Assembly: GCA_030756895.1 (NCBI GenBank)
Contig: JAVBIX010000009.1
Coordinates: 42,839 to 106,838, forward strand
DNA length: 64,000 bases
Source of the DNA: Synechococcus sp. SP2 MAG
Lineage (GTDB): Bacteria; Cyanobacteriota; Cyanobacteriia; PCC-6307; Cyanobiaceae
Direction: 5' to 3'
Both the position numbers and the translations under genes were made by a program. Positions 32,548-43,925 of this stretch are shown in pieces. The number at the start of each line of letters is the position of its first letter. Positions within the stretch are counted from its first letter, which is position 1. The notes under the pieces are model-generated. The model did no database searches, was not told where the DNA came from, and saw nothing but the letters and a program-made list of their open reading frames with translations.

Positions 32548-35454
32548 CTAGCGCCGTTCCAGTACGGATACGCAGCGACCGCACAAGCTGGGGTGATCGC
32601 TGTGCTGACCAATGTCGCTTTCGTAGTGCCAGCAGCGCTCGCATTTCTCCCCTCGAGACAGGGCAACTTCGATGACGGCGAGCTCGTTGTCATCACTGGC
32701 CATCAATTCGGCCCAGGGCTCGCCTCCAATCTGCAACTGGGAGACGAGGAGCCAATCGCGAAGGCCATCCACCTCTTGATCCCCCTTGTTTTGGAGCCAG
32801 TGGAGAGCGTCTTGAAGTGTGGAGGTGCGCGCTTCGATGCGGACGGCCGCCTCAAGTGATGCCCCGAGCTTTCGCTTGCTTCGGCATTCCTCCATCACTT
32901 TGTTCACCGCTGCGCGTAGCTCGCGCAGCTCCTGCATTGGGGCATGAAGGCTGTCATCGCGCCACTCCTCCGGCACGGAGGGCCAGCCACTTTGAAACAC
33001 CGACTCTGTCCCGGTGGAATAGGGGATGTTCTGCCAGATGTCTTCCGCCATGTGGCAAAGCACGGGGGCAATGGCCGCGGCCAAACGTTCGATGATCAGG
33101 GCCATCACGGTTTGGCAGCTGCGGCGACGCTTGTCAGCGGGGGCGCTCACGTACAGCCGGTCTTTGGCAATGTCGAGATAAAAATTCGATAGATCGGCCA
33201 CGCAGAAGTTCTGCAGGAGTTGGAAGAAGCGAAAGAATTCATAGCGTTCAAACGCTTCACTGATCTGGTCGAGCACGGTTGCGGTGCGCTGCAACATCCA
33301 GCGATCGAGCAACGGCAAATCGCTAATAGCGATCGCATCACGGCTTGGCACGAAGTCGTGCAGATTGCCGAGCAGGTAGCGCGAGGTATTGCGCACTTTG
33401 CGATAGACGTCTGAAAGCTGCCGCAGGATGCCAGCACCGATCGGCACGTCTGCCGAATAATCCACAGAACTCACCCATAGGCGGAGCACATCGGCGCCGT
33501 AGGCGGGTTCTTGCTTTTGATTTTTACCGCCCTCGATGATCACCATCGGGTCCACAACATTGCCGAGTGATTTGCTCATCTTTCGGCCTTTCTCATCCAA
33601 GGCAAAGCCATGGGTGAGCACGGTCCGATAGGGCGCTGCACCATTGACGGCCACCGACGTCAACAACGAGGACTGGAACCAGCCGCGATGTTGATCTGAT
33701 CCCTCTAAGTAGAGATCTGCGGGGTAGCTGAGACCGTCGCGTTGGCTTGATACGGAGGCCCAACTGGAGCCGGAATCGAACCACACATCCATGGTGTCTG
33801 TGCCCTTACGCCAGAGATGCGCTTCTGCGCTGTGGCTGGAAGGGAGCAGATCAACCTCGTCTTTTTCCCACCAAATGTCGGCTCCATGTTCTGCAATCAG
33901 CGCTTTGACATGGGCGATGGAGTCGGCATTAAGGAGGACTTCGCCGGTTTCACGCTGATAAAAGACTGGAATAGGGACACCCCAGGTCCGCTGCCGGGAA
34001 ATACACCAATCGCCCCTTTCGGAGACCATCGACTCAATCCTGTTCCGGCCAGATGCCGGCAGCCATTGCACGCCATCAATGGCGGTTAGCGCTTCAGTGC
34101 GGAAGCCTTCCACAGAGGCAAACCACTGTTCCGTTGCTCGGAAGATCGTGGGTTTTTTCGTGCGCCAGTCGTAGGGATAGCGATGGCTGTAGTTCTCTTG
34201 CAGGAGCAGGGAACCGGAGTCCTCGAGTGCTGTGATGATCACGGCATTGGCATCCTTGAGCACGTTCAAGCCTTCGAATGGGCCGGCCTCTGCGGTGAGG
34301 GTTCCGGCCTCATCCACCGGGCAGAGCACGGGCAAACCATGCTTACGCCCGGTGTTGAAGTCATCCACGCCATGGCCTGGCGCCGTGTGCACCAAGCCTG
34401 TGCCCGATTCCGTGGTGATGTATTCCCCACCAACAACGATCGCGCTGCGGCGCTCGAGCAGGGGGTGGCTGTAGATGATGCCAGCAAGATCGGCCCCTTT
34501 CACGGTGGCTTTGGCTTGAAGCGGGCGTTCGAGCTTGGTGGCTAAGGAATTGCAGAGTTCGGCTGCCACGATCAGAAGCTGTCCGTTGCCGTCATCCGCC
34601 AGGCAGTAGTCGAGGCGATCGTTGACCGACACCGCAAGATTGGCGGGCAGAGTCCAGGGAGTGGTGGTCCAGATCGCTACCTGTAAACACTGACTCAGGG
34701 CGTTGCTCTCTGCGGGGACGTCCAAGCCCTGCTCACTGAGCTTGCTGCGCAGGCCTGCGGGTAGATCAACCACAGGAAATCCCACGTAGACGCTGGGGCT
34801 GGTGTGTCCGTCTGGATATTCCAGTTCGGCTTCGGCCAGGGCAGTGCGTGAGCTAGGGCTCCAGTGCACTGGTTTGAGCCCTCGGTAGATGTGGCCTTTC
34901 AGCGCCATCGTTCCAAAGACGTCGATCTGAGCGGCTTCGTAGTCCTTCTGCAGGGTGAGATAGGGGTGGTCCCAATCAGCCCAGATGCCCCAGCGCTTAA
35001 AGCCGGCCATTTGGCCTGCAACTTGCTTGTGCGCGTAGGCCGCAGCCTTTTTACGCAATTTGATCGGGGTGAGCGCTTGACGCTGCTCCTGGCTCATGGC
35101 CTGCAGCACCTTGAGCTCGATCGGTAGGCCATGGCAGTCCCAGCCAGGGACGAAACGCACCTTCCGGCCTTGCATCAAGCGATGCTTATTGATGATGTCC
35201 TTGAGCACCTTGTTCAAGGCGTGGCCCATGTGCAGGGCGCCGTTGGCATACGGGGGGCCGTCATGCAGGGTGAACATTGGGCCGGGATTGTTGCGTCCCA
35301 GATCCAAGTCGATGCCTTTCTCTTTCCAGAAGGCCTGGAGTTCCGGTTCGCGGTGGATGGCATTGGCACGCATGCCAAACCCCGTCTCCAGCAGGTTGAG
35401 GGTGTCTTTGTAGGACGGTCGCTTATCAGCGTCCTGGCCTGTCTGCTGGGTCAC
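32548..35454 (-). CDS. ileS: Isoleucyl-tRNA synthetase
   Basis: [30 protein letters not shown]; likely GTG start at 35454 ([21 protein letters not shown]). Confidence 0.96.
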   Translation of the reverse strand: MTQQTGQDADKRPSYKDTLNLLETGFGMRANAIHREPELQAFWKEKGIDLDLGRNNPGPMFTLHDGPPYANGALHMGHALNKVLKDIINKHRLMQGRKVRFVPGWDCHGLPIELKVLQAMSQEQRQALTPIKLRKKAAAYAHKQVAGQMAGFKRWGIWADWDHPYLTLQKDYEAAQIDVFGTMALKGHIYRGLKPVHWSPSSRTALAEAELEYPDGHTSPSVYVGFPVVDLPAGLRSKLSEQGLDVPAESNALSQCLQVAIWTTTPWTLPANLAVSVNDRLDYCLADDGNGQLLIVAAELCNSLATKLERPLQAKATVKGADLAGIIYSHPLLERRSAIVVGGEYITTESGTGLVHTAPGHGVDDFNTGRKHGLPVLCPVDEAGTLTAEAGPFEGLNVLKDANAVIITALEDSGSLLLQENYSHRYPYDWRTKKPTIFRATEQWFASVEGFRTEALTAIDGVQWLPASGRNRIESMVSERGDWCISRQRTWGVPIPVFYQRETGEVLLNADSIAHVKALIAEHGADIWWEKDEVDLLPSSHSAEAHLWRKGTDTMDVWFDSGSSWASVSSQRDGLSYPADLYLEGSDQHRGWFQSSLLTSVAVNGAAPYRTVLTHGFALDEKGRKMSKSLGNVVDPMVIIEGGKNQKQEPAYGADVLRLWVSSVDYSADVPIGAGILRQLSDVYRKVRNTSRYLLGNLHDFVPSRDAIAISDLPLLDRWMLQRTATVLDQISEAFERYEFFRFFQLLQNFCVADLSNFYLDIAKDRLYVSAPADKRRRSCQTVMALIIERLAAAIAPVLCHMAEDIWQNIPYSTGTESVFQSGWPSVPEEWRDDSLHAPMQELRELRAAVNKVMEECRSKRKLGASLEAAVRIEARTSTLQDALHWLQNKGDQEVDGLRDWLLVSQLQIGGEPWAELMASDDNELAVIEVALSRGEKCERCWHYESDIGQHSDHPSLCGRCVSVLERR

Positions 35455-35479
35455 GTTGGCGCTGCAGCAAAGGGGATTA

Positions 35480-36331
35480 TCAGTCTTCGTCGGTGCGTGC
35501 TGTGTTTTCGGTTGTGTTCGCGGCTGTGTTTGAGGCTGTTTCGATGGCGTTGTCAGCACTTACCTCTTCAATGCTGTCCGTGCTCGTTTCAGCCCTGAGG
35601 CCGTCGGTTTTGTTGACGTCGTTGTTGGGCTGCACCCTGGTTTCGCTCTGGGATTCATCGCTATTGGACGTTGAACTCAGCTCCTTTGTTTCCAGAGAAG
35701 GTTCTGAGCTGTCTGGACGGATCCAGAGCTTCTTGCCTTGTTTTTTAATGCCTGGCGTTTCAGCTGCGGCGTCCTTGTCGTTGCTGGCCTCACTGGTTTG
35801 ATCGTTCTCGCTGTCTTGACTATTTTCAGCTTGCTCAAAGGCCTCACCGCTGGGAGGAGTGTCTAGGTCTGCGCCTGTGGATGGCTGCTCAGGTCGCACC
35901 CAACGTTTATTGGTTCCGGTTTTTGCTGCAGGTTTAAGGCTTTTGAGCGTGTCAGTTGTTGCGCTCACAAGGCTGGCCAAAACAGTTGTGAGTTGTTGAA
36001 GGCTCGTCGTCCAGCGTTCCTTGGAGCCGAGTCTTTGTCGCTCCTCATCGCTGAGTTGTTGCCAGCGGGCTTGCCCTACTTCTGCCCCTAGGCGGCTGAT
36101 CAGCAAGCCAGCGCAGGCCACTCCCAGCATGGGAGCGCCTCGTAGTCGATCACTGCTGGTCACGAGGACCAACCCAAGCAATAAGACGACGGCTCCCCAG
36201 GCGCCATCGCGGGGACGACTGAGTTCCGTGGCAAGCAGTGGCAGGAGCAGAACGGCAAGGCCTGCCAGCAAACAGAGGTCTCCAGTGAGAGTGGCCAGCA
36301 TCTGGGAATCGAGTGTCGACGTTGTCGCCAT
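35480..36331 (-). CDS. Ycf66-like membrane protein with long acidic/Ser-rich tail
   Basis: Hydrophobic N-terminus from ATG 36331 ([30 protein letters not shown]...), low-complexity tail with two KxW(V/I)RP motifs. Confidence 0.7.
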   Translation of the reverse strand: MATTSTLDSQMLATLTGDLCLLAGLAVLLLPLLATELSRPRDGAWGAVVLLLGLVLVTSSDRLRGAPMLGVACAGLLISRLGAEVGQARWQQLSDEERQRLGSKERWTTSLQQLTTVLASLVSATTDTLKSLKPAAKTGTNKRWVRPEQPSTGADLDTPPSGEAFEQAENSQDSENDQTSEASNDKDAAAETPGIKKQGKKLWIRPDSSEPSLETKELSSTSNSDESQSETRVQPNNDVNKTDGLRAETSTDSIEEVSADNAIETASNTAANTTENTARTDED

Positions 36332-36359
36332 TCTGGGTCGATGTTTAGGATTCGCTTCT

Positions 36360-36441
36360 GCCCATCTGGCGGAATTGGTAGACGCGCTGGTTTTAGGTAC
36401 CAGTGACTTCGGTTGTGCGAGTTCAAGTCTCGCGATGGGCA
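36360..36441 (+). tRNA. tRNA-Leu (anticodon UAG)
   Basis: Class II cloverleaf; GCCCATC...GATGGGC acceptor, anticodon loop TTTAGGT, GTTCAAGTC. Confidence 0.95.
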
Positions 36442-36496
36442 TTCCTTTTCCTAGATTGGTGTCGCTTGTAGCAGCAGGCAACACGGGATTCTTTCG

Positions 36497-37516
36497 ATGA
36501 CTCAGGCACTCGTACAACCGGAGAGTTCGGGATCGACGCCCCAGCTTCGGTCAGTGCCAAAGGAGTTTGTGGATCCACCCTCTGCGTGGAACCCCACTGT
36601 TGGCTTGTTTTTGGGCGGGTACGTCTTGGCAGCCTTGTCTATTTGGGGCTGGTTTGTTGGTGGTTGGCCATTGCCACTGCTCTTGATCTGCGGATTCTTA
36701 GCGCTTCATTTGGAGGGCACGGTTGTTCACGATGCCTGTCATAACGCCGCTCATCCGGTCCCCTGGATCAACCAAGCGATGGGGCATGGCTCAGCTTTGC
36801 TGTTGGGATTTAGTTTTCCTGTTTTTACGCGGGTGCATTTGCAACATCATTCCCATGTGAATGATCCAAAAAATGATCCTGATCACATTGTTAGTACCTT
36901 TGGTCCTCTCTGGTTAATTGCTCCAAGGTTTTTTTATCACGAGTTTTTCTTCTTTCAGCGCAAGCTCTGGAAACGTTGGGAGTTGATGCAGTGGGGATTC
37001 GAAAGAGCAGTCTTTTTTACGATCATTATTGCGGCAATTCGATTCGACTTTTTGCCATTTATTTTCAATTGTTGGTTTGCGCCCGCGCTCATGGTGGGAG
37101 TGACACTGGGTCTGTTTTTTGATTATTTGCCCCATAGACCCTTTTTATCTAAGAATCGTTGGCAAAACGCTCGCGTGTATCCGGGGCGGACGATGAATTG
37201 GCTAATCATGGGGCAAAATTATCATTTAGTGCACCATCTTTGGCCTTCTATTCCGTGGTTCGAATACAAGCCTGCTTACGAAGCCACAAAGCCTCTTCTT
37301 GATGCACGGCAATCACCGCAGAGGCTCGGAATCTTTGAAACTCGATCTGATGTTGTCAATTTCTTCTACGACATTCTGATTGGCGTACGTAGCCACAAGC
37401 CAAGGGGTAGCAAGATGCGTCCGGTCGCCAAGCTTCTACCTACCAGGCGTCTAAGGCGTGCCTGGCTCTCATTATTGAGGCGAACAGCCGTAACCCCGGC
37501 ACGTCAAAGTTACTAG
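36497..37516 (+). CDS. crtR: Beta-carotene hydroxylase (CrtR, fatty-acid desaturase superfamily)
   Basis: His boxes HDACHNAAH, HLQHHSH, NYHLVHHLWPSIPWFEY. Confidence 0.92.
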   Translation: MTQALVQPESSGSTPQLRSVPKEFVDPPSAWNPTVGLFLGGYVLAALSIWGWFVGGWPLPLLLICGFLALHLEGTVVHDACHNAAHPVPWINQAMGHGSALLLGFSFPVFTRVHLQHHSHVNDPKNDPDHIVSTFGPLWLIAPRFFYHEFFFFQRKLWKRWELMQWGFERAVFFTIIIAAIRFDFLPFIFNCWFAPALMVGVTLGLFFDYLPHRPFLSKNRWQNARVYPGRTMNWLIMGQNYHLVHHLWPSIPWFEYKPAYEATKPLLDARQSPQRLGIFETRSDVVNFFYDILIGVRSHKPRGSKMRPVAKLLPTRRLRRAWLSLLRRTAVTPARQSY

Positions 37517-37554
37517 GGCGTAACACTGACGTGCTATCAATAGGCTGTTTAGGG

Positions 37555-37848
37555 TTAGTCCGCGAGGATCTTGGGAACCCGAAAGAAGTCACCTTCCCGC
37601 TGGGGGGCCTGATCTAAGAGTTCTTGGCGCACATCTGTTGCAACAACAGTGTCTTCACGCGTTGCATTGACCACTTCCACTGCACGTGTTGTCGGCAAAA
37701 CCCCTTCGGTGTCCACCGCTTGAAGCTGATCCACGTAATCGAGAATTCGCTCAAGCTGCCCCGTATAGGTGGCGATGGTGTCATCAGGTAGGTCAAGACG
37801 GGCAAGTTTGGCCACCTTGCGAACGTCGTCGGCGGTGATCTTGCTCAT
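37555..37848 (-). CDS. gatC: Asp-tRNA(Asn)/Glu-tRNA(Gln) amidotransferase subunit C
   Basis: [49 protein letters not shown]. Confidence 0.96.
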   Translation of the reverse strand: MSKITADDVRKVAKLARLDLPDDTIATYTGQLERILDYVDQLQAVDTEGVLPTTRAVEVVNATREDTVVATDVRQELLDQAPQREGDFFRVPKILAD

Positions 37849-38633
37849 GCAGCGGAGAGAAACGTTTCAAGATCTTCGCGCAGTGCCGTGACCGCCGTAT
37901 CCAGCAACCCTGCTCCGTGTTCTGCTTTGGCGAGATAGGGGTGAGAGCCCATACGGCCATCTGGATAGCGTCGGCGAAAATCGGCTGGGCCGTGGATGGC
38001 TCCGCATGGGGCGGGGTCAGGTAGGGGCCGTTGCTTGGCGATCAGGCTGTCGTGAAGGTGGAGAGTGACGGCGATTTCGCTGGGGGTGGCATGTTGGCCT
38101 TCGCGATCGCCATAAAGCTCTCGGGCTTGGCGCATCACAGGCCCAGCCATGAACCAGTTGGAGAGTCTGCAGCGCAATTTGGATGCCACCGGAAGCCCTC
38201 TGCTGGCGGCCGTTCCATAGGCCTGGGCAAAGGCTGCTTTGGTCGTGGCCATGTTGCCTCCGTGGCCATTCACCACAAAGATTCGCTCGAATCCATGGGT
38301 AGCCAACGACAACACAAGGTCATGCATCACCGCCATCAAGGTGGCCGGCTGAAGACTCATCGTGCCCGCGAAGCCGAGATGGTGTTCGGCCATGCCATAG
38401 GCCTGAGCAGGAGTGACAAGCACTCCGCTGCGACGACCGAGCTCAAGCGCTACAGCTTCTGCTGTGAGGGCATCAGTCCCAATCGCACCTGTGGGTCCAT
38501 GTTGTTCTGTGGAACCAAGCGGAATGATGATTCCTTTGCAGCCTTTCAGGTAGGCCTCAACATCGGGCCAACTCTGGAGAGCCAAACGAATGGCTTCGGT
38601 GTTGGCTGCTGGGCCAGGCAGGGTGGCGTTCAT
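37845..38633 (-). CDS. Creatininase family protein
   Basis: [43 protein letters not shown]. Confidence 0.9.
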   Translation of the reverse strand: MNATLPGPAANTEAIRLALQSWPDVEAYLKGCKGIIIPLGSTEQHGPTGAIGTDALTAEAVALELGRRSGVLVTPAQAYGMAEHHLGFAGTMSLQPATLMAVMHDLVLSLATHGFERIFVVNGHGGNMATTKAAFAQAYGTAASRGLPVASKLRCRLSNWFMAGPVMRQARELYGDREGQHATPSEIAVTLHLHDSLIAKQRPLPDPAPCGAIHGPADFRRRYPDGRMGSHPYLAKAEHGAGLLDTAVTALREDLETFLSAA

Positions 38634-38674
38634 GCCATCTCAATCAGTGGCTTGATGATCGCTCAGCTCGCGCC

Positions 38675-38818
38675 TTAGTGCGCTGTGCCGTTGCCGTCGT
38701 ACTTGTCGGTGTTGTAGTAGCCGCCTCTAGTACCGAAGTAAAAGGTGGCGATCACAAACAATCCGCTGCCAAAGACCAACACGGTCCCGAGATTGAAGCC
38801 GGAGAGGGCGGCGTCCAT
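38675..38818 (-). CDS. Small single-TM protein, hypothetical
   Basis: 47 aa manually translated: MDAALSGFNLGTVLVFGSGLFVIATFYFGTRGGYYNTDKYDGNGTAH; not in the ORF track. Confidence 0.7.
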   Translation of the reverse strand: MDAALSGFNLGTVLVFGSGLFVIATFYFGTRGGYYNTDKYDGNGTAH

Positions 38819-38905
38819 GGTTGGTAGGTCACTGCATTGATCATGCCAAGGTCTTGGCCGCTGAGTCGCCTTGGTGAGCTGATCGTCACCCGAGTAACGC
38901 TGATC

Positions 38906-39652
38906 TCAGGGCATGATCTCCTCGCCGTCTCCCTGAATATCCAACCAATCGCGCAACCAGGCGGTGAGCCAGATGAAGGGAAGGGTGTCAGCCAAAGCGG
39001 CAAGGGCTTTGAACAAATAGCCGCTGGCGATGAAAGCTCCCAGCTGAGGAAGCACCGCTTCCCCGGCGCGGATGGGCAACACATGGGCGGCGTAGTGGCT
39101 GATCAACACCACGGCACTCGTATCCACCAATTGGCTCACCAAGGTGGAGCCGTTGTTGCGGAGCCAGAGGGCCTTGCCATTCGTGCGTTCCTTCCAAAAG
39201 TGGAATAAGCGCACGTCTACGAATTGGGCCGTGAGGTAAGCCACCATCGATGCCCCGACAGACCCAAAGGCCAGGCGTTGAATCTCAAAAAATGTGGAGT
39301 CAGGAGCGCCGTTCAGGCCTGGCATGAGACCTCCGACCCACAGGATCAAAACCACCCAACCATTGAGCAAGAGGCCCACCCACACCAGCTGAGTGGCTCT
39401 CTCCTCGCCCCACAGCTCACTAATGAGATCGGTGCATAAGAAGGTAACGGGATAGGGGAGGGCGCCAACGGCAACCACGATCGGAAAGGATCCGATCTGC
39501 CCAAGCGCCAGGAATCGCGTAAGGCCAAGGATGTTCAGCATCCCCAGGGTGCCGAGGAAGAGTCCGGCCAGCACCAGAAATACCAGGTCTCGCCTGGCCT
39601 GGATTTGGCTTGTGGTGGTTGTGGCTGATGCCGACATGGGCTCGTCGTTCAT
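38906..39652 (-). CDS. Queuosine precursor transporter (YhhQ/VUT family)
   Basis: Polytopic; YPVTFLCTDLISELWGEERATQLVW, LRNNGSTLVSQLVDTSAVVLI. Confidence 0.88.
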   Translation of the reverse strand: MNDEPMSASATTTTSQIQARRDLVFLVLAGLFLGTLGMLNILGLTRFLALGQIGSFPIVVAVGALPYPVTFLCTDLISELWGEERATQLVWVGLLLNGWVVLILWVGGLMPGLNGAPDSTFFEIQRLAFGSVGASMVAYLTAQFVDVRLFHFWKERTNGKALWLRNNGSTLVSQLVDTSAVVLISHYAAHVLPIRAGEAVLPQLGAFIASGYLFKALAALADTLPFIWLTAWLRDWLDIQGDGEEIMP

Positions 39653-39804
39653 CGTCTGCGTTTTGACAGTCTGGTCATTCGGGTTGTGTTGACATGCCTT
39701 CTGGAATGGCTCGGTTGGATTGCCTGCGTTTGATCAAAATGGGTACTGCGGATTGCTGTACCCATGGATGAATCTCTTTATTTACCCCCATAGCCATCCA
39801 GCCC

Positions 39805-40428
39805 ATTACCCAAGATTTCCAAGCTCTCCCTCAATCATTCTTCTGCCGCCCTGCGGAGGTAGTTGGACCTGAGTTGATTGGCTGTTTATTAGTGAAACGC
39901 CAACTTTCCGGGGAGTTGCTGTGGGGCGTGATTGTGGAAACGGAGGCGTATTCGCAGGATGAGCCCGCCTGCCACGGCTATCGCCGCCGCTCACCGCAAA
40001 ACGAAACGCTGTTTGGTGAGCCAGGGCGGTTTTATGTGTATGTGAGCTATGGCATCCACCACTGCGTGAATGTGGTGACGGGTCGGAGCGATTGGGCCAA
40101 CGGGGTGTTGCTTCGTGCTGTTGCTATTCCTGGTGAGCCTGAGCGGGTGGCTGCGGGGCCTGGTTTGCTGTCCCGTCGTTTTGAAATCAGCCGCCGTCAT
40201 GACAACAGCTCCGCTTGTGGTGAGAATGAGCAGTGGTTGGCCCCTAGGCCCTCCGTTCTCAACATCCCTGAGCTTGTGACCACCACGCGGATCGGAATCT
40301 CTCAGGCCCAGGATTTGCCCTGGCGTTGGTACCTGAAGGACTCCCGCAGCGTGAGCCGGCGTGCCCGAGGTGATCGGATGCCTCCTGTGGGTCAGGCCTT
40401 CATTCCAACTCTGGAGTGGAAGCGATGA
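39805..40428 (+). CDS. DNA-3-methyladenine glycosylase (Mpg/AAG-type); start uncertain
   Basis: [10 protein letters not shown]...[42 protein letters not shown]-terminal [15 protein letters not shown] lies upstream of the only canonical in-frame start (TTG 39874). Confidence 0.85.
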   Translation: MTQDFQALPQSFFCRPAEVVGPELIGCLLVKRQLSGELLWGVIVETEAYSQDEPACHGYRRRSPQNETLFGEPGRFYVYVSYGIHHCVNVVTGRSDWANGVLLRAVAIPGEPERVAAGPGLLSRRFEISRRHDNSSACGENEQWLAPRPSVLNIPELVTTTRIGISQAQDLPWRWYLKDSRSVSRRARGDRMPPVGQAFIPTLEWKR

Positions 40429-41474
40429 GTGGTTGGTCGCACCGGCATGTGCTCGATTTGGCTGCGTTCTCGCGAGACGACTACGCCACCGTGCTCGAGC
40501 TTGCCCATCGTTTTCGTTCGATGCCGGTGACCGGCGCGCGCAAACTTCCGGCCTTGCAAGGGCGACTGGTTGCCACCTTGTTTTTTGAGCCCAGCACGCG
40601 CACGCGCAGCAGCTTTGAGCTGGCCGCGAAGCGCTTATCCGCGGATGTGCAGAGTTTTTCGCCGTCGAGCAGCTCTTTGAGCAAAGGTGAATCTCTGCTT
40701 GATACAGCGCGCACCTATGTCGCGATGGGTGCTGATGTGTTGGTGATTCGCCATCGCTGCACCGATGTCCCCGCGCAGTTGGCCCATGAGCTGGATCAAG
40801 CCGGCGAGCGCACCGTTGTGCTGAATGGTGGGGATGGTCAGCACAGCCACCCCAGCCAGGGCTTGCTCGATCTCTATACGCTCGCTCACCATTTCGATCC
40901 CCATCGCCCTCAACCCGAGGCCTTGCAGGGCAAGCGCATCGGGATTGTTGGCGATGTGTTGCATTCGCGAGTCGCGCGCTCCAACCTCTGGGCTCTTAGT
41001 GCCTGCGGCGCGGATGTGGTGCTTTGCGGGCCGCCCAGCCTTGTGCCCGATGCCTTCGCAGACTTCTTGCATGCTCCGCCGCCTGGGCAAACGGTTGATC
41101 CTGTCCCTCAGCGTGGAAGGCTGCAGATCAGCCGGAACCTGGATGAATGCTTGTCGGGAGCGGACGCTGTGATGACGTTGCGCTTACAAAAAGAACGCAT
41201 GACCGATCATCTGCTCACGGATCTGGATCGCTATCACCGTGACTATGGGCTCAGCCATGAACGGTTGCGACGCTGCGCTTTTTCAGGCCCTGTTCTGCAT
41301 CCAGGCCCTGTCAACCGTGGGGTTGAAATGAGCGGTGCCCTTTTGGACGACCGCTCGATCTGCTTGGTGGAGGATCAAGTTCGCAATGGAATCCCGATCC
41401 GCATGGCGTTGCTCTACTTGATGGCGGCGTCTGATCCTGTGGCGGATTCGCCAAGGCCCCCAGCGCCATCCTGA
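40425..41474 (+). CDS. pyrB: Aspartate carbamoyltransferase catalytic subunit
   Basis: [41 protein letters not shown]. Confidence 0.96.
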   Translation: MSGWSHRHVLDLAAFSRDDYATVLELAHRFRSMPVTGARKLPALQGRLVATLFFEPSTRTRSSFELAAKRLSADVQSFSPSSSSLSKGESLLDTARTYVAMGADVLVIRHRCTDVPAQLAHELDQAGERTVVLNGGDGQHSHPSQGLLDLYTLAHHFDPHRPQPEALQGKRIGIVGDVLHSRVARSNLWALSACGADVVLCGPPSLVPDAFADFLHAPPPGQTVDPVPQRGRLQISRNLDECLSGADAVMTLRLQKERMTDHLLTDLDRYHRDYGLSHERLRRCAFSGPVLHPGPVNRGVEMSGALLDDRSICLVEDQVRNGIPIRMALLYLMAASDPVADSPRPPAPS

Positions 41475-42928
41475 ATAGGAACACCAGAAAGGGAACTGGA
41501 GTAGTAGTCCATCGCTGCTTTGAGTGCAGCATCTGGAGAGGCAATCGAGGGTCCGCTGCCGCTCCTCATGGGGAACGGGGCGTCTGCGGAGTCGAGACCA
41601 ATGTGCTGACTTGGCATTCCGGTGAGCAGCATCGATGAGCGTTGCTGCGACAGCACAGCAAACATCCACTTGATCAGCAAGGACCAGCGATTTTCTCGAT
41701 CGGGCATGAAGGCCAGGTGTGCAGCGGCCCAAATAGCCCAGCCTGGGCTTCCACTGAATTTGAAGCCGCGCAGATCAGCAACAGCGGCAACCCGATCCAG
41801 CACGGCCATGCTGCCGAAATCAAACCATTTGAAGTTCGGACGTTTGCCACCACTCATGATCGCGGCAATGTCTTTGCCGACGAAGCCACCAGCTTGGGTT
41901 GCTGGGCCTGCCATCCCTGGCAGTGGGTTCCCTGTAGACGTGTGCTTGTAGCTGCAGAGATCGCCAACCACCCGGATGTCTGGATGGTCTTTCACGCTGA
42001 AGTCGGCTTCAACAATCACCCTCCCGCCCCGATCCAATTCACAATCGATTGAGGCTGCAAGGGTCTTGCCCAGATGAGACGGTCGGACCCCAGCCGTCCA
42101 AATTACGGTTGCGGCTTGAATGGTTTGCTCGCCATCTGGAGTGCCAACTGTGACTTCTCCGGGTTGCATGCTTTGAACCCGCCCTTTGAAGAGAGTTTCT
42201 ACCCCAAGAGATTCCAGTGTCTTTTGAGCAGAAGCCGACAATGACTCCGGCATCGCCCTCAGTAAGCGATCGCCTGGGTCGATCACGATGATTCTTGAAT
42301 CATCCGGATCAAGCTGCTTGAACTCACGGCGCATGGCATTGCGCATTAATTCGGAGGTGGCACCTGCCATTTCGCATCCCGTAGGCCCCCCTCCCACAAT
42401 CACCACGGTTTGAAGGAATTTGCGTGCCGCGGGATCAGGTGTTTGTTCGGCCTGCTCCATCGCCATCAGCAAGCGGCGACGAATCTCTTGGGCATGCTCA
42501 AGGATTTTCATCGGTGGCGCAAAGGTGCGCCATTCTTCATGGCCGAAGTAGGTGCTGCCCGAGCCCGTTGCGAGGACCAAGTGGTCGTAGGTGAGAGCTT
42601 TCTCTCCGAAATGGATTTGCTGCTTCTTGGCATCTAAGCCCGTAACTTCTCCAAGCAGGACCTGAACGTTGCGCTGCTTTCCCACCAGCTGTCGCAGGGG
42701 TGTCGCAACATCACCAGGGGCTACTAGGCCTGTTGCTACTTGATAAAGAAGGGGTTGGAACAGGTTGAAATTGCGCTTGTCGATCAAGGTGACGCGCACA
42801 TCGGCCTGAGCAAGTGCTTTGCATGCCCGCACTCCAGCAAAGCCTCCTCCCACGATCACCACATGAGGGGCGTTGCGAAGACGTTCTTCTGGTGGTTCTA
42901 GTTCGAGGAAGAAATGCTCAGCAGCCAT
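41414..42928 (-). CDS. Type II NADH dehydrogenase-like FAD/NAD(P)-dependent oxidoreductase
   Basis: [35 protein letters not shown]-like, [25 protein letters not shown]. Confidence 0.92.
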   Translation of the reverse strand: MAAEHFFLELEPPEERLRNAPHVVIVGGGFAGVRACKALAQADVRVTLIDKRNFNLFQPLLYQVATGLVAPGDVATPLRQLVGKQRNVQVLLGEVTGLDAKKQQIHFGEKALTYDHLVLATGSGSTYFGHEEWRTFAPPMKILEHAQEIRRRLLMAMEQAEQTPDPAARKFLQTVVIVGGGPTGCEMAGATSELMRNAMRREFKQLDPDDSRIIVIDPGDRLLRAMPESLSASAQKTLESLGVETLFKGRVQSMQPGEVTVGTPDGEQTIQAATVIWTAGVRPSHLGKTLAASIDCELDRGGRVIVEADFSVKDHPDIRVVGDLCSYKHTSTGNPLPGMAGPATQAGGFVGKDIAAIMSGGKRPNFKWFDFGSMAVLDRVAAVADLRGFKFSGSPGWAIWAAAHLAFMPDRENRWSLLIKWMFAVLSQQRSSMLLTGMPSQHIGLDSADAPFPMRSGSGPSIASPDAALKAAMDYYSSSLSGVPIQDGAGGLGESATGSDAAIK

Positions 42929-42998
42929 GTTCCAACGAACAGGAGATCTAAATCCAGGCTATGGATCCCATTCAAGATTGTCTGGATTTGTGAGTTCT

Positions 42999-43340
42999 TT
43001 AGAGCAACTTGAAGCCTTCTAATAAGAGGCCATAGAGCAACCCGATGCGCGACATATCCAAGAGATCACGTCCCAGGTGCTTCTGCTTGTCTCGTGCCCA
43101 ATGGCGCCTGGTTCTCACCATGAACTCCCAGATCCCCACCGTAATCAGCGCGGCTAATGGATCCATCAACGTCAAAGCACCTGCAATGGCCCCAATGCTG
43201 TTCCCTAAAGCAAAGCTTGCTCCGAGAGCGATCAGCATCAACGATGCCCTTCTCCAGGGGTTTACAGCCCACCGGTCAAGTCTTGAGGTGGCTTCTCCGA
43301 AACTAATTTGAAGCCGTGTCTTTTGAAGTCGAGCGGTCAT
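42999..43340 (-). CDS. DUF565 / Ycf20-like protein
   Basis: NPWRRASLMLIALGASFALGNSIGAIAGALTLMDPLAALITVGIWEF. Confidence 0.8.
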   Translation of the reverse strand: MTARLQKTRLQISFGEATSRLDRWAVNPWRRASLMLIALGASFALGNSIGAIAGALTLMDPLAALITVGIWEFMVRTRRHWARDKQKHLGRDLLDMSRIGLLYGLLLEGFKLL

Positions 43341-43352
43341 ATCTGAAACCCC

Positions 43353-43508
43353 TCAAGCTTCTTGATCACAGGTGTGCCAGCAATTGATCCCCATCACCCG
43401 GCCGGCAACCTGCCGAACTATTAATACTCGATTTCCATTAATTTCCTGTTGCAATTGTTGGTTTTTGAGCATTTCCTGTTGAACCAAGATTTGCTTTGGG
43501 CTAACCAT
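43353..43508 (-). CDS. Small hypothetical protein
   Basis: 51-aa ORF MVSPKQILVQQEMLKNQQLQQEINGNRVLIVRQVAGRVMGINCWHTCDQEA. Confidence 0.45.
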   Translation of the reverse strand: MVSPKQILVQQEMLKNQQLQQEINGNRVLIVRQVAGRVMGINCWHTCDQEA

Positions 43509-43524
43509 TAATTGTTGACCAGGA

Positions 43525-43725
43525 CTAGTCGGAATCGGCCTTCGCTTTGCGTGAGGATTTCCCCTCCAGCAGCTCAAGGAGTGCTTCCATTTGCGCCATA
43601 ACCCCTCTCACTTCACCTGCTTCAGGGAGGAGTCCGTCTTCCATCACTCCTTGATGCATTTCTCTCAGCTCTTGGCGGATGTAGCGCAGGTGGCTGACCA
43701 CCTGTTCTCGTTTGGATTGCGACAT
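43525..43725 (-). CDS. Small hypothetical helical protein
   Basis: 66-aa ORF MSQSKREQVVSHLRYIRQELREMHQGVMEDGLL... Confidence 0.55.
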   Translation of the reverse strand: MSQSKREQVVSHLRYIRQELREMHQGVMEDGLLPEAGEVRGVMAQMEALLELLEGKSSRKAKADSD

Positions 43726-43778
43726 CGTCTATGGGCTTTGCTGACATCCCTTTTACCGCATGGTCGTCCCGATTGACG

Positions 43779-43925
43779 TCAGCGACGGCCGAGCCCACCA
43801 GCCAGCGCAATGAGGCCGTAGGTAATTAAGGCACTAGGTCTGGCCAGCGTTGAGACCAAAACAAGAACTAAAAGGCCTGCAAACAGGGGCAGGTGCCTTG
43901 TGAAGTGGGTGCTTGTTGGAAACAT
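43779..43925 (-). CDS. Small TM protein, hypothetical
   Basis: 48 aa manually translated: MFPTSTHFTRHLPLFAGLLVLVLVSTLARPSALITYGLIALAGGLGRR; start overlaps upstream ORF stop. Confidence 0.5.
   Translation of the reverse strand: MFPTSTHFTRHLPLFAGLLVLVLVSTLARPSALITYGLIALAGGLGRR

Noticed and set aside
35455-35559. N-terminal extension of the IleS ORF ([27 protein letters not shown]...)
   Set aside because: It is the antisense-like read of the low-complexity Ycf66 tail in another frame; IleS homology begins near [21 protein letters not shown], so the start is placed at 35454.
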